Below, one piece after another: positions 5,339 through 5,703 of a DNA stretch of 5,703 nucleotides; the stretch's first letter is position 1; each line of letters opens with the position of its first letter. Position numbers and translations under genes: made by a program. Source of the stretch: Cloacimonetes bacterium TCS62. GTDB taxonomy: Bacteria > Cloacimonadota > Cloacimonadia > Cloacimonadales > TCS61. Below the pieces are notes generated by a model. The model did no database searches. It worked only from the letters and a program-made list of their open reading frames with translations, and was not told the origin of the DNA. Location of the stretch: NCBI GenBank assembly GCA_001577185.1, contig LSCM01000097.1, positions 1 to 5,703 of the forward strand. Reading direction: 5' to 3'.

Positions 5339-5703
5339 ATGTCTAGTAAACAATTAACAACAAAGCAATTGGATAAGTACGAAAAGATGTTGCACGAAGA
5401 GAAAGAGGATACACAGAATATAATAAATGATATCAATGAGATCCAAAGAAAGGGCTCTAAGAACGGTAATGGTGATCTTTCCTCTTATTCTATGCACCAA
5501 GCTGATATGGGTACGGATACCGACGATTCAGAACGAAGAGTTTACATTTTGGAAAAAGAATTGAATAATCTCAAGAAGATCAATAATGCTTTGAAAAGGA
5601 TCTATGAAAAAAGTTACGGTATTTGTGAGATCTGCGGTGATCGGATACCTGCTAAAAGATTGAAAATAGTACCCTGGGCTAGATTCTGCATCAAATGTAA
5701 AGA
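5339..5703 (+). CDS. DksA/TraR-type C4 zinc-finger protein, 3'-truncated by the window edge
   Basis: Starts at ATG 5339-5341 with GGAAGG (5324-5329) 9 nt upstream, and stays open to the window end for 121 codons. The N-terminal part (about 1-40, and 62-93 after a Gly/Asn-rich turn) is charged and helical, the coiled-coil hairpin layout of DksA/TraR relatives. The segment HQADMGTDTDDSERR (53-67) matches the HPADxxTD-like signature at the tip region of the family. The zinc finger is complete: Cys96 and Cys99 (YGICEICGDRI), then Cys117 and Cys120 (RFCIKC). Such proteins enter the RNA polymerase secondary channel and can alter promoter response to ppGpp, but many short members are untested. It begins 17 bp after the phosphorylase stop and is probably in the same operon. 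Only a short C-terminal tail should be missing. Confidence 0.9.
   Translation, partial: MSSKQLTTKQLDKYEKMLHEEKEDTQNIINDINEIQRKGSKNGNGDLSSYSMHQADMGTDTDDSERRVYILEKELNNLKKINNALKRIYEKSYGICEICGDRIPAKRLKIVPWARFCIKCK

Noticed and set aside
1..5703. A defence system, mobile element or CRISPR locus
   Set aside because: No transposase, integrase, nuclease, regularly spaced repeat array or terminal inverted repeats were found; the genes are conserved housekeeping or metabolic families.

Overview
This AT-rich window (GC roughly in the upper 30s percent, judged by eye) reads as a chromosomal housekeeping segment of an anaerobic, fermentative bacterium. It carries a butyrate-kinase-family acyl kinase, a lipoprotein signal peptide on a clostripain-type peptidase, good Shine-Dalgarno sites and nucleoside salvage genes. 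The combination would fit a lineage such as Cloacimonadota or a relative, but no phylogenetic marker is present, so this is a weak inference. I see no mobile element, CRISPR array, tRNA or rRNA.

Layout. Positions 1-834 (+) hold the C-terminal four fifths of a UDP-glucose 4-epimerase (galE); its NAD-binding N-terminus lies left of the window. Positions 835-1151 are a 317-bp non-coding gap between convergent genes. This gap contains the most notable feature of the window: a dense cluster of DnaA boxes. There are three exact TTATCCACA sites, one TTATACACA site and two weaker sites, and three of the six sit at exact 11-bp steps. It is a candidate replication origin or another DnaA-binding locus. 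Positions 1152-3432 (-) hold a two-gene unit of butyrate kinase followed after 19 bp by a clostripain-family (C11) lipoprotein peptidase. Positions 3433-3677 are a divergent promoter region, with a good sigma70-like promoter for the kinase and an imperfect direct repeat in front of the thymidine kinase gene. Positions 3678-5703 (+) hold a tight four-gene run: thymidine kinase (tdk), a single-domain YggT membrane protein, purine nucleoside phosphorylase, and a DksA/TraR-type zinc-finger protein cut by the right edge.

How the genes fit together. The rightward cluster joins pyrimidine salvage (tdk) and purine salvage (phosphorylase) with a small membrane protein and a possible RNA-polymerase-binding regulator; the 3, 3 and 17 bp gaps suggest co-transcription. 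The leftward unit pairs an ATP-forming fermentation kinase with a surface-anchored protease, which would suit an organism that degrades proteins and ferments amino acids, though that link is inference. galE supplies UDP-hexoses for the envelope. A cysteine at its substrate-size gatekeeper position suggests it may also act on UDP-N-acetylhexosamines.
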